The notes below the pieces were generated by a model that was not told the origin of the DNA, did no database searches, and saw only the letters and a list, made by a program, of their open reading frames with translations. 64,000 nucleotides of DNA from Bog-473 sp963821755 (GTDB taxonomy: Bacteria; Actinomycetota; Acidimicrobiia; Acidimicrobiales; RAAP-2), in NCBI GenBank assembly GCA_963821755.1, contig CAWGEX010000005.1, forward strand, positions 682,001 through 746,000, written 5' to 3'. A program made the position numbers and the translations under genes. The first letter of the stretch is position 1. Each line of letters begins with the position of its first letter. Shown here piece by piece: positions 53,396 to 61,985 of this stretch.

Positions 53396-54253
53396 GTGGC
53401 GCCGGACCTTTTCATCGCCGCCCTCCTCAAGCGGGTCGACCTGCGCCCCGAGGCCGATCCCCTGACCGGCGTCATCACCCACGACCCCCATGGGGGCCTC
53501 TCGGCCAGCGACCAATGCGCGCTCGAGTTGGCCCTGCGGGTCGCTGAATCCGAGCACGTGCCGGTGCGGGCGGTCACCGCCGGGGGACCGGAGAGCGATG
53601 GGATCCTGCGCCTGGCTCTCGAGTCGGGGGTCTCCGAGGTGGTGCGGGTCGACGTCGATCCTGAAGCTCCCAGCGCAGACATAGCGGCCGCCCTGGCCGC
53701 CCAGGTGCAACAGGCGCGCTACATCTTCTGCGGCGACCACAGCCTCGATCGGGGCACCGGCTCGGTCCCCGCGTTCATCGCCGGCCATCTGCGGTGCGCC
53801 CAGGTGCTCGGATCGGCCTCGGTGCACTGGATGGACGGCTCGCTGCACATCGAGCGCCGACTGGACCGGGGGCGACGGGAAAAGGTCGTGGCCGCCGCGC
53901 CGGCCGTCGTGTCGGTCGACGGCGGCCTGCCGCCGCTGCGCCGCTCCTCCCTGCCGTCGGTCCTGCGGAGCGCCGGGGCCGACATCGCGGTGACGACGCA
54001 CCAGCCCGTCGAGCCCGAACCGGGACGCACCCGGTCGTACCGACCCCGCCCCCGGGTGCTCAACGGGCCCGACCCGCACCTCCCGCCGCGTGAGCGCCTC
54101 CTCACCCTGTCCGGCGCCCTCACCGTGTTCGATCCCCCCCGGGTTGTGGTGGCTTCACCCGAGGAGGCGGCCGACGAGCTCCTCTCGTTCCTGGGCGCCC
54201 GCGGCTATCTGGCGTCGTCGGAGTCGGCGTCGGAGTCGGGAGCGGGAACGTGA
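53396..54253 (+). CDS. etfB: Electron transfer flavoprotein beta subunit (FixA-like)
   Basis: 285 residues from a GTG at 53396; an earlier in-frame start lies inside fixX. The start FIAALLKRVDLRPEADPLTG and the block LSASDQCALELALRVAES are typical ETF beta features near the AMP site. FCGDHSLDRGTGSVPAFIAGHL corresponds to the conserved GxxSxDxxTGQ-like loop. The C-terminus is less conserved than usual and ends Ser/Glu-rich (SSESASESGAGT). With etfA three genes upstream it makes the heterodimer. Its GTGA overlap joins the GNAT gene to the same transcript. Confidence 0.85.
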   Translation: MAPDLFIAALLKRVDLRPEADPLTGVITHDPHGGLSASDQCALELALRVAESEHVPVRAVTAGGPESDGILRLALESGVSEVVRVDVDPEAPSADIAAALAAQVQQARYIFCGDHSLDRGTGSVPAFIAGHLRCAQVLGSASVHWMDGSLHIERRLDRGRREKVVAAAPAVVSVDGGLPPLRRSSLPSVLRSAGADIAVTTHQPVEPEPGRTRSYRPRPRVLNGPDPHLPPRERLLTLSGALTVFDPPRVVVASPEEAADELLSFLGARGYLASSESASESGAGT

Positions 54254-54870
54254 AATCCCGGCAGGACCCGATCGTCCGTCCGGCGACCGCGGCGGACGGT
54301 CCGGCCATCGTCGAGATGCTGGTCCGGGCCTTCCGGGACGACCCGGTGGCGAACTTCATGTTCGCCGGTCAGCGACGGCGTGAGTTGGGGCTGCACTCGT
54401 TCTTCACATCCCAGCTGCGCCGCCAGTACATGCCCCACGGCCAGGTGTACGTGACCGACGATGTCAGTGGGGCGGCGTTGTGGGGGCCACCGGGCCGGGA
54501 GCGCCACGCCGTCCTTGAACTCCTCCAACTCGCGCCGACGGCACCGTTTCTGACCAGTGCGCATACGGTCGGGGCCCTGAAGCTGATGTTCAAGGTCGAA
54601 GGCCTCCATCCCACCGAACCGCACTGGTACCTCTTCACCCTGGGCACTGCGCCCGAGCGCCAGGGCCAGGGCGTGGGCTCCGCCCTGCTGCGCTCGATGT
54701 GCGACCACATCGACGAACTCGGGGAGCCCGGCTTTCTCGAGTCATCGAAGGAGCGGAACGTGCCGCTCTACGCTCGGTTCGGCTTCGAGGTGATCGACGA
54801 ACTGCCCTCGATCTCGGGGAGCCCGCCCATTTGGCGAATGTGGCGAGAACCCAGGGTCCCTGAGATCTGA
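54250..54870 (+). CDS. GNAT family N-acetyltransferase
   Basis: 206 residues from a GTG overlapping the etfB stop. The acetyl-CoA site reads LFTLGTAPERQGQGVGSALLRSM (motif A, Q/RxxGxG/A form). The N-terminal part (IVRPATAADGPAIVEMLVRAF) and the ending GFLESSKERNVPLYARFGFEVIDEL are usual GNAT traits. Acceptors in this family range from small amines to proteins. Being the last gene of the OYE/ETF operon, it may modify the compound processed by that pathway, but nothing in the sequence tells which. Confidence 0.85.
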   Translation: MKSRQDPIVRPATAADGPAIVEMLVRAFRDDPVANFMFAGQRRRELGLHSFFTSQLRRQYMPHGQVYVTDDVSGAALWGPPGRERHAVLELLQLAPTAPFLTSAHTVGALKLMFKVEGLHPTEPHWYLFTLGTAPERQGQGVGSALLRSMCDHIDELGEPGFLESSKERNVPLYARFGFEVIDELPSISGSPPIWRMWREPRVPEI

Positions 54871-54895
54871 TTCGCTCGAGGACACGCCTCAGGTC

Positions 54896-55525
54896 TCAGG
54901 TGAGCGGACCCCGGGCCGACCGCTCACCACGTTCGCGTTCGAGAACGTCGGCGATGGCCGCGTAGGCGAGGTCGGCGGCCGTTCGCCACGATTGGCCGAC
55001 GTCGTGGAGCACGGCGGCGGTGAAGCGGGCACTGAGGTGGGCACCCACCGTCGCCACGACGATGGCCGGTGGGTCGCCGTCGCCCCCCGCCTCTCGCCAG
55101 AGCTTGCCGGCGATGCGCGCCATGGCCTCGTGCCGCCGTGTGCGACGGCGTCCCTCGACGGCGGCGATCTCCGGGGGAAGGTCGGTTCGGCTCGTCAACT
55201 CCCAGTAGCCGGGGCCGTACCCCGCCTGCATCTCGTGCGCCGCGTCACACACGCCCCGCAGCCAGGTCTCCCAGCCCCCTTCGAACGAGGGCAGCAGCTC
55301 GCCGTAGAGCTGGATGCCCGCCTCCAGGGACTCGGCGATGAGCCGCTCCCGGGACTCGAAATGACGGAAGAGGGTGCGCCGGCTCACGCCGGCTTCCTCG
55401 GCGATGTCGTCCATCGTCACGTCGAGACCTCGCGCCAGCAGCAGCCGGCGTGCGGCCGCCAGGATGACGTCAACGGTGGCCTGCCGCTTGGCGTCGGCGA
55501 TGGTCGGCGTGGCGGTCTCGGTCAT
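54896..55525 (-). CDS. TetR family regulator of the divergent amidohydrolase/dioxygenase genes
   Basis: 209 residues from an ATG at 55525. The helix-turn-helix is VDVILAAARRLLLARGLDVTMDDIAEEAGVSRRTLFRHFESRERL. The ligand domain is helical and Ala-rich with MQAGYGPGYWELTSRTDLPPE. A double palindrome lies between this gene and the divergent amidohydrolase gene, a layout typical of an autoregulated TetR repressor. It could be the regulator of this end of the mycofactocin region, but I cannot tell whether it is the known MftR. Confidence 0.85.
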   Translation of the reverse strand: MTETATPTIADAKRQATVDVILAAARRLLLARGLDVTMDDIAEEAGVSRRTLFRHFESRERLIAESLEAGIQLYGELLPSFEGGWETWLRGVCDAAHEMQAGYGPGYWELTSRTDLPPEIAAVEGRRRTRRHEAMARIAGKLWREAGGDGDPPAIVVATVGAHLSARFTAAVLHDVGQSWRTAADLAYAAIADVLERERGERSARGPLT

Positions 55526-55545
55526 GATGCGAGCCTAGCCGCGCC

Positions 55546-55586
55546 TTGACACTCATAGGTGTCATGAATGATACTCATGAGTGTCA
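55546..55586. promoter_or_regulatory. Double TetR operator overlapping a promoter
   Basis: TGACACTCATAGGTGTCA (55547-55564) and GATACTCATGAGTGTC (55570-55585) are two similar palindromes with centres 22 bases apart, two helical turns. The outer arms TGACACTCAT and ATGAGTGTCA form a perfect 10-bp inverted repeat. A TTGACA (55546-55551) and GATACT (55570-55575) 18 bases apart make a promoter for the plus strand inside the operator. Confidence 0.7.
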
Positions 55587-55602
55587 GACACTAGGAGGCA
55601 GG

Positions 55603-57323
55603 ATGCCGCTCGATCTCGTCATCAGATCCGGCACCGTCATCGACGGGACCGGTGCGGCACCTCGCACGGCGGACGTCGCCATCGCCGACGGTCGCATCGT
55701 CGAGGTCGGCTCGGTCGGGGCCAAGGGCCGGCGCGAGATCGACGCCGACGGCGCCGTCGTCGCCCCCGGCTTCGTCGACATCCACACCCACTACGACGGG
55801 CAGGCCACGTGGGACGAGCGGCTGCAACCGTCGTCGGGCCACGGTGTCACCACGGTGGTGAGCGGGAACTGCGGCGTCGGCTTCGCGCCCGTGCGCCCGG
55901 GCGACCGCGAGACGCTGGTCGAGCTCATGGAAGGGGTCGAGGACCTGCCCGGCACCGTGCTCCACGAGGGCCTGTCGTGGGAGTGGGAGACCATCGCCGA
56001 CTATCTCGACGCGCTCGAGCGCCGTCGCTATCGACATCGACGTCGCCGCCCAGGTGTGCCACGGGCCCGTGCGTCTCTACGTGATGGGGCAGCGGGGTGC
56101 CGATCGCGAGCCGGCCTCACCCGAAGAGATCGACGAGATGGGTCGCTTGGCGGCCGAGGGCATCCGCGCCGGCGCGCTCGGCTTCACGACCTCGCGGACG
56201 TTGAACCATCGGACCAGCCGGGGAGCACCGACGCCGACGCTGACCGCCGCCCGGGAGGAGCTGGTGGGCATCGCCCGGGCCATCGGCGAGACGGGCCGCG
56301 GCGTGCTGCAGGTGGTCTCCGACTTCACCGACGGCGACGTCGAGGGGGAGACGCTGCTCGAGATGATGCGGGCGTCGGGCCGGCCCCTTTCGATCTCGCT
56401 GCTCCAGGCCGCCCCCGGTTTCGGCTACCGCTCCCGGCTCGATCTGCTCGAGACCGCCCAGGCCGAGGGCCTCGCCATGCGGGCCCAGGTGGCGGCGCGC
56501 GCCGTCGGGATCCTGCTCGGCCTGCAGGGCTCGATCAACCCGCTGAGCCGGATGCCGTCGTATCAGGCCGTCGCCGAGCTTCCGCTGGCCGACCAGGCCG
56601 CGGATCCTGTCCGGGACCGAATGCCGCCAGCGGCTGGGGGCCGAGGTGAAGGAGAAGCACCTGCCCTTCCCGCTCGAGCACATCTTCGAGCTCGGCGACC
56701 CGCCCGACTACGAGCCACGGCCCGAGGCCAGCATCATGGCCCGGGCCCAGCGGGCCGGCGCTCGACGCGCGACGACCTCTACGTCGACCTCCTCTTCGGC
56801 GATGAGGGTCGCGCGCTGCTCTACCTGCCCTTCCTCAACTACTTCGACGGCAACCTCGACGCGGCCGCCGAGATGATCGCCCACCCGCACACGGTCCCGG
56901 GCCTGAGCGACGGCGGCGCCCACGTCGGCACCATCTGCGACGCCAGCTTCCCGACCTCCCTGCTCACTCACTGGGGGCGCGACCGGGCGCGGGGCACGAC
57001 CTTCGCCCTTCCGTTCCTGGTCCAGCGGCAGAGCCGAGCCACGGCCGAGGCCGTCGGGCTGCTCGACCGTGGGTTGCTCGCACCCGGGTACAAGGCCGAC
57101 GTCAACGTCATCGACTTCGAGCACCTCGACGCTCACTCCGCCGCTCGATGGTGCACGACCTGCCCGCCGGCGGCAAGCGTCTGGTCCAAGGCGCACGGGG
57201 CTACCTGCACACCGATCGTGTCCGGCGTCGAGACCTACACCGACGGCCAGCCCACCGGCGCCCTCCCCGGCCGCTTCGTCCGCGGTGAACAGCCGCCGCC
57301 CTCACCAGGAGGCATCGCCATGA
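55603..57323 (+). pseudogene. N-acyl-D-amino-acid deacylase-like amidohydrolase with at least five frameshifts
   Basis: An ATG at 55603 follows a perfect AGGAGG (55594-55599). The start PLDLVIRSGTVIDGTGAAP, the metal motif GFVDIHTHYDGQATWDE and VVSGNCGVGFAPV match the intact paralog at 36.8 kb. The frame changes near 56026, 56602, 56768, 57140 and 57210, and probably once more before the end. Conserved blocks continue each time in another frame (CHGPVRLYVMG; KEKHLPFPLEHIFELGDP; GLSDGGAHVGTICDASFP; MVHDLPAGGKRLVQGARGYL; VETYTDGQPTG). The likely end is a TGA at 57321-57323 overlapping the next ATG. It may well be intact in the living cell. Confidence 0.75.
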
Positions 57324-58354
57324 ACACGATCCCCCCGCCACGATCCTCGAGGCCGCAGTGCGAGTGGACGTCGACCGACGTCGCCGACGAGGAGCTCTGG
57401 ACCGAGCGATTCGACGACACCGAGCAGGCCGAGCTCGACGGCCGCCCTGCGCCACGCCCTGGCGAAGATCGGACGACGTGCTCGAGCTCGGGCTGCGACG
57501 ACTTCCCGCTCCCGACCCTGCACGGCCGCCTGCCTTCGTATCGAGGACGAGCTCATCAACGGGCGAGGGTTCGTCCGACTGCGCGGCGTCGACCGCCGGG
57601 CCTATACGCAGGCGGAGATGGAGATCATCTACTGGGGCATCGGCACCCACCTCGGGCTGCCGTGGGCCCAGAACAAGTACGGCCACGTGCTCGGCGACGT
57701 CACCGACCAGCACAAGGGCATCGACGATCCGACGGCGCGCGGCAACGAGCTCGGCGGTATCGCCCTGCCCTTCCACTGCGACGGCTCCGACCTGGTCGGC
57801 CTCATGTGCCTCGAGAACGGCCGCCGGGGTGGATTGTCCGCCGTGGCCAACTCGGTGCGCATCCACAATCGGCTGGTGTCGGAGCGACCCGACCTCGCCG
57901 CCGCGCTCTACGACGACCTCCCGAACGACTTCCGGGGCGAGCAGGCGGCCGGCGGCAAGCCCTACTACCTGGTGCCCGTCTTCACCGAGTGGGAGAGACC
58001 GACTGTTCGTGCGCTGCATTCCGCCCTACATCTTCGCGTCGCAACGCCATCCGGAGACTCCCCGTCTGACCGACCTGCAGAAGGAGGCGTTGGCCGCCGT
58101 CGTCGCGATGGCCGACGACCCGGAGAACCACGTCCTGATGGACCTGCTGCCCGGCGACATGCAGTTCATCAACAACTACCACGTGCTCCACGGCCGCACG
58201 GCCTACGAGGACGACCGCACCACCGGCCAAATCCGGCACCTCAAGCGGCTGTGGCTCGAGACGACGGTGCTCGACGAGTCGCCCGCCGTACTTCGCCAAC
58301 AACCGCACCCACTGGTCCGAGCACCGCACCGCCAGTCGCCTCCAGGTCCACTGA
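57320..58354 (+). pseudogene. TauD/TfdA-like Fe(II)/2-oxoglutarate dioxygenase with several frameshifts
   Basis: An ATG at 57320 with AGGAGG seven bases before it. The protein is spread over three frames with breaks near 57443, 57470, 57492, 57540, 57993 and 58285. Joined blocks read DDVLELG, DDFPLPTLHGRL, IEDELINGRGFVRLRGVD, IYWGIGTHLGLPWAQNKYGH, ALPFHCDGSDLVGLM (the HxD iron ligands), PGDMQFINNYHVLHGRTAYED (distal His), LKRLWLETTVLDE and FANNRTHWSEHR, ending at a TGA at 58352-58354. The family oxidises small acids with 2-oxoglutarate. No conserved residue is lost, so sequence error is likely. It is coupled to the amidohydrolase by an ATGA overlap. Confidence 0.72.
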
Positions 58355-58413
58355 CCCACCTTCGGGCGGGTCGACGGAGTGAGCCACCAGCGGCGGTAGC
58401 CAACCGCGATGAT

Positions 58414-59856
58414 GTGGGCGTGCGCTCCCCGTCGAGTCGATCCTTTCTGACCAGCGCCACCGCGGGGTGCGCCGGAGTCGTCCTGATCGCGTTCGGCGCC
58501 CTCCAGTCGGGATCTCCGTTCACCACCGAGGTGCCCGGTTCGTGGCCGTTCCGATTCACCACCTCACCCTTCAGCGACCAGTGGTTCGGCATTCTCATGG
58601 TGTATTCGGGCATCGTGGTGCTCCTCGGGGCCTGGTACTGCCTCGGTGTCTGTTGCCCGGGGCGGCCGCTGCGCCACCTCTACGCCGTGTTCGCCGCGTG
58701 GGTGGCTCCATTGCTCTTCGTGCCCCCGCTCTTCAGCCGGGACGTGTACGCCTACGCCGCGCTGGGCCAGCTCACCTCGCGCGGAGTCAACCCGTACGGC
58801 CACAGCCCGGCTTCGTTACACGGTCCTTCGTTTCTCCACCTCGTCGACCCGCTGTGGCAACACGCGCACGCACCCTACGGCCCACTGTTCATGGATCTCG
58901 GGAGGGCGATGGCCCCTGTGGCCGGGAACAGCGTGGTGGCCGCCGTCGAGGGGTACCGGCTGATCGCCCTGATCGGCGTGCTCCTCATCGCCGCCTCGGT
59001 GCCGACCATTGCCCGGTCGGTGGGGCGGCAGCCGCAGTCCGCCTTCGTCCTGGCCGTCCTCAACCCGCTCGTCCTCCTCTACCTCATAGGGGGAGCTCAC
59101 AACGATGCGCTGATGCTCGGGCTCCTGGTCGCCGGGGTGGCCGCGGCGACGTTGCGTCACCCGATGGTCGGCATCGTCCTGTGTGCACTCGCCGCCGAGG
59201 TGAAGATTCCCGGACTGATCGGTGTGGTCTTCATCGGCTGGGCCTGGGCGGGCCAGGGCGCGGCGCCGGCGCGTCGATTGAAGTTCGTCACGCTGTCTGT
59301 GCTGATCGCCGGCCTGGCCATGGTGGCGGTCAGCGAAGCGTCGGGGTTGGGGTGGGGCTGGCTGTCCAATCTCTCGGATCCGGGCACGGTCATCTCGTGG
59401 CTGGACCCGGCCACCGCCGTTGGTCTGGCCGCCTCGCACGTCTTTGGCCTCGTTGGGTTCGCCGGCCACGTCCACCCGATCGTCGTGGTCTGCCGATCCA
59501 TTGGCCTGGTCGTCGCCGGGGTGATCACGGCGGTGATGCTGGTTCGCTCCGATCGTGACGGCCTGCCCAAAGCGCTGGCCGTGAGCCTGCTCGCCGTCGT
59601 CTTTTTGGGTCCCATCGTCTGGCCGTGGTATGAGACATGGGGCATCGTGTTCCTGGCCTTCGTGTCGTCCCCCTGGGCCCGACGGCTACTTACGTTGCTG
59701 ACGGCGGTGGGGTGTGTCGCCACCATTCCGGCCCATGGGCACTTCACCGCCGGTGAAGTCGCCGTCACCATCGTCGTCCTCGGCGCGCTCACGCTGCTGG
59801 CCGGGGTGTCGGCCGTGGGTGCGCGCCGGCAGTGGAGGATGGCGTCGAGTTCGTGA
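58414..59856 (+). CDS. MptB-like polyprenol-phosphate-mannose-dependent mannosyltransferase
   Basis: 480 residues from a GTG at 58414; a GTG at 58420 also fits. About a dozen hydrophobic helices are predicted. The first outer loop holds SRDVYAYAALGQLTSRGVNPY, with the acidic residue after Arg that GT-C enzymes need. GGAHNDALMLGLLVAGVAAA and EVKIPGLIGVVFIGWAW follow, typical of MptA/MptB alpha-1,6-mannosyltransferases. In mycobacteria and corynebacteria MptB builds the mannan core of lipoglycans. That role is inferred here. It lies tail-to-tail with mftF. Confidence 0.8.
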   Translation: MGVRSPSSRSFLTSATAGCAGVVLIAFGALQSGSPFTTEVPGSWPFRFTTSPFSDQWFGILMVYSGIVVLLGAWYCLGVCCPGRPLRHLYAVFAAWVAPLLFVPPLFSRDVYAYAALGQLTSRGVNPYGHSPASLHGPSFLHLVDPLWQHAHAPYGPLFMDLGRAMAPVAGNSVVAAVEGYRLIALIGVLLIAASVPTIARSVGRQPQSAFVLAVLNPLVLLYLIGGAHNDALMLGLLVAGVAAATLRHPMVGIVLCALAAEVKIPGLIGVVFIGWAWAGQGAAPARRLKFVTLSVLIAGLAMVAVSEASGLGWGWLSNLSDPGTVISWLDPATAVGLAASHVFGLVGFAGHVHPIVVVCRSIGLVVAGVITAVMLVRSDRDGLPKALAVSLLAVVFLGPIVWPWYETWGIVFLAFVSSPWARRLLTLLTAVGCVATIPAHGHFTAGEVAVTIVVLGALTLLAGVSAVGARRQWRMASSS

Positions 59857-59952
59857 CGGGGTCGGACGAGATGGTGGACGAGCACGGCCCGGCTCGACTG
59901 GCCGCTCATCCCCACGAAAGAGCGCATCGCCGACACCCATGCCGCGGCCGCC

Positions 59953-61491
59953 TCATTCCGCCTCGATGGCCTCGTCGTTCTCGTCGTTCTCGGCCCGGCC
60001 GAGCTGGGTGCGCAGCGACGACGGGGACCACACGCGGGCTCGCAGGACGATGTGGGGGATGAGCGGCCGGAGGGTACGGGCGTCGAGGCAGCCGCGCCAG
60101 AGGCCGGCGCCATAGGCCAGGTCATCAGCGACGTGGAGCGCGGTGTAGCGCACGGGATCGAGATCTCCGGGCGCCGACACCAAATCGTTGAGGGCCGGGG
60201 CGATCAGCGCCAGCGCGGCGGCGCGGCGGGTGCGCCCAAAGAGCAAGCCCAGGACCAACGCGGGGGACCAGGCCCGGGTCAGGCCCGAGAGGGCAGGGAG
60301 CGCTGATCGTGCCGTGCCGCCTCCCGCGATGCGAGTGGCCACGGTCAGCGGTTCGTCGACCAGGCCACGCAGCCTTTGGGCGAGCATGAGGATCGGGGCG
60401 GCCAGAGTTCCAGCCGCCAGGACCGGCCGGCGGGCGGCCAGGAGGCCCCACGTTGCGGCGGACCAGGCCGACGTGCGGACGGGCGCCAGTGCGTCAGGGT
60501 GCCGGCGCGAGAGCGGGCCGGCCGTGGTGCCGTAGAAGGCACGGCGGATCAGCCAGGAGCGGGCGGTGTCGGGCCCGGCGTGGGCCACCGTCGACGTCGG
60601 CACGTAGCGGACGTCCCACCCGGCCGCCACCAACCGCCACACCAGGTCGACGTCTTCACCTCCACGAAGGGTGGGGTCAAAGAGTGCCGTCGGGGCGACC
60701 CGCCGGCGGACCACGATGGTCGCGCTCGGCACGTATGGGATCGCCGTGTGGGGTCGAACCAGACCTTCGGCTTCCCCGCGATCCAACGAGGAGCGAACGG
60801 CCTCGTAGCGGGAGAGCCAAGTCGGCGGGCTCGCCGGCGCGGGGACAATGCGCGGCGCCACCGCCGCCACCATCGGATCATCGAAGTGTCCGAGGAGCGG
60901 GGAGAGCCAATCGGCCGTCGGTTCGCAGTCCGAATCGACGAAGGCCACCAGCGGCGTGCCCACGATGTCCAGTCCGGCGTTCCGGGCTCCCGATGGCCCG
61001 GCGTTGGCGGTGAGGCCGATGAATCGGGCGTCGAAGGACACAGCGATCGCCTCGGTCCGTGCCGGATCCGACGACGCGTCGTCCACCACCACGCAGGACA
61101 GGCCGTCGAGGAGCGACAGCAACCGTTGCAACTGATCGGGGCGATTGCGGACCGGTATCACGACGGTGACGTCGCCCGGTCCATGGGAGGCCTCCGACGG
61201 GTGCGGGTTGAACGTACCGGATGACACCAGGCGCCGGGCCAGGAGCTGTCGGCCTCGCCGCTGACCAACCCTCGCCCCCGCCGCCCACTGCGCCACGACC
61301 ACGCGGGCGCGGGGCGAGAGCCGGAGGAGCCGCAGCGGGCTACCCCCCATGAGCACGCTTCCGTCATCGAGCACCGTCGTCATCGGGTCCACGGTGAGGT
61401 GAAAGGAGCCGGGAAGGGGCGTGGCGGCGCCGTCGGGAGCGGGCGGGATCGGCCCGGGAGGACCCGTGTCTTCCCTGCTCGGAGCGATCAT
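59953..61491 (-). CDS. mftF: Mycofactocin glycosyltransferase MftF
   Basis: 512 residues from the ATG at 61491; a longer start at 61590 would run into mftA. The GT2 domain shows VTVVIPVRNRPDQLQRLLSLL, CVVVDDASSD, NAGPSGARNAGL and FVDSDCEPTADWL (the DxD-like metal site). GGEDVDLVWRLVAAGWDVRYVP is the ED/catalytic region. The N-terminal ~110 residues and the hydrophobic C-terminus match MftF, which adds beta-1,4-linked glucose units to pre-mycofactocin. It is divergent from mftA with 69 bases between, whereas it commonly follows mftE in other clusters. Confidence 0.87.
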   Translation of the reverse strand: MIAPSREDTGPPGPIPPAPDGAATPLPGSFHLTVDPMTTVLDDGSVLMGGSPLRLLRLSPRARVVVAQWAAGARVGQRRGRQLLARRLVSSGTFNPHPSEASHGPGDVTVVIPVRNRPDQLQRLLSLLDGLSCVVVDDASSDPARTEAIAVSFDARFIGLTANAGPSGARNAGLDIVGTPLVAFVDSDCEPTADWLSPLLGHFDDPMVAAVAPRIVPAPASPPTWLSRYEAVRSSLDRGEAEGLVRPHTAIPYVPSATIVVRRRVAPTALFDPTLRGGEDVDLVWRLVAAGWDVRYVPTSTVAHAGPDTARSWLIRRAFYGTTAGPLSRRHPDALAPVRTSAWSAATWGLLAARRPVLAAGTLAAPILMLAQRLRGLVDEPLTVATRIAGGGTARSALPALSGLTRAWSPALVLGLLFGRTRRAAALALIAPALNDLVSAPGDLDPVRYTALHVADDLAYGAGLWRGCLDARTLRPLIPHIVLRARVWSPSSLRTQLGRAENDENDEAIEAE

Positions 61492-61500
61492 GAAGCAATC

Positions 61501-61538
61501 TTGACAGGGAGGGGTACCCCCGCCGTGGGCGATAGGCT
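61501..61538 (+). promoter_or_regulatory. Candidate control region of mftA with a palindrome
   Basis: A perfect TTGACA lies at 61501-61506. An 18-bp imperfect palindrome centred on GGGGTACCCC (61507-61524, perfect core 61511-61520) follows directly. A TAGGCT box at 61533-61538 is too far from TTGACA for a standard pair, so the exact promoter is unclear. The site lies between divergent mftF and mftA and is a good place for the MftR-type regulator to bind. Confidence 0.4.
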
Positions 61539-61560
61539 GGCCGCTGACGTGGAGGAGCCC

Positions 61561-61674
61561 ATGACGCTGGCTGAAGAGGCCGAACGGCAAGACACCGACG
61601 ACCTGGTGGACGAGGACATCGACGATCTTCTGGTCGAAGAGGTATCGATCGACGGCATGTGTGGCGTCTATTGA
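61561..61674 (+). CDS. mftA: Mycofactocin precursor peptide MftA
   Basis: 37 residues from an ATG at 61561 with GTGGAGGAG just upstream. The acidic leader (EEAERQDTDDLVDEDIDDLL) ends in the invariant core VEEVSIDGMCGVY. MftC works on the terminal Val-Tyr pair, and MftE later releases the modified dipeptide. Leader length and core agree with known MftA sequences. Its TGA overlaps a TTG that can start mftB, so the peptide and its chaperone are translationally coupled. This is the diagnostic gene for the pathway. Confidence 0.96.
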   Translation: MTLAEEAERQDTDDLVDEDIDDLLVEEVSIDGMCGVY

Positions 61675-61985
61675 GCGAGACCGACGTGCGGCGGGTGACA
61701 GCCCCCGCAGAACCGATTGCGTTGGAGAGGGCGTGGCGGCTCCATCCCAACGTTGCCCTACGGGAGGAATCGTTCGGCGCGTTGGCCTATCACTACGACA
61801 CCCGGCGCCTCATCTTCTTGAAGTCCAGGGCCCTGGTCGAGTTGGTGGCGTCGCTGGAACAGTTCGACAGCGCCGACGCCGCGCTGGTCGCCCTCATTCC
61901 CGAGGCGGAGCGCCCGCAGTACGCCCGCGCCATGGCTCGACTGGCCGCGTCCGAGGTCATCGATGAGGTCATTGATGTCGCCTGA
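61671..61985 (+). CDS. mftB: Mycofactocin peptide chaperone MftB
   Basis: 104 residues if started at the TTG at 61671, which overlaps the mftA stop; a GTG at 61659 inside mftA is the alternative. It has the small winged-helix (RRE/PqqD-like) fold: AWRLHPNVALREESFGALAYHYDTRRLIFLKS, then LVELVASLEQFDSADAALVAL. MftB binds the MftA leader and presents it to MftC. Position and length are as expected. Its 3' end overlaps the mftC start by 11 bases. Confidence 0.92.
   Translation: MSETDVRRVTAPAEPIALERAWRLHPNVALREESFGALAYHYDTRRLIFLKSRALVELVASLEQFDSADAALVALIPEAERPQYARAMARLAASEVIDEVIDVA

Noticed and set aside
57358..58400. A long N-terminal extension of the MptB-like protein
   Set aside because: That frame crosses the broken TauD gene and only coincidentally stays open; hydrophobic MptB sequence begins at about 58430.
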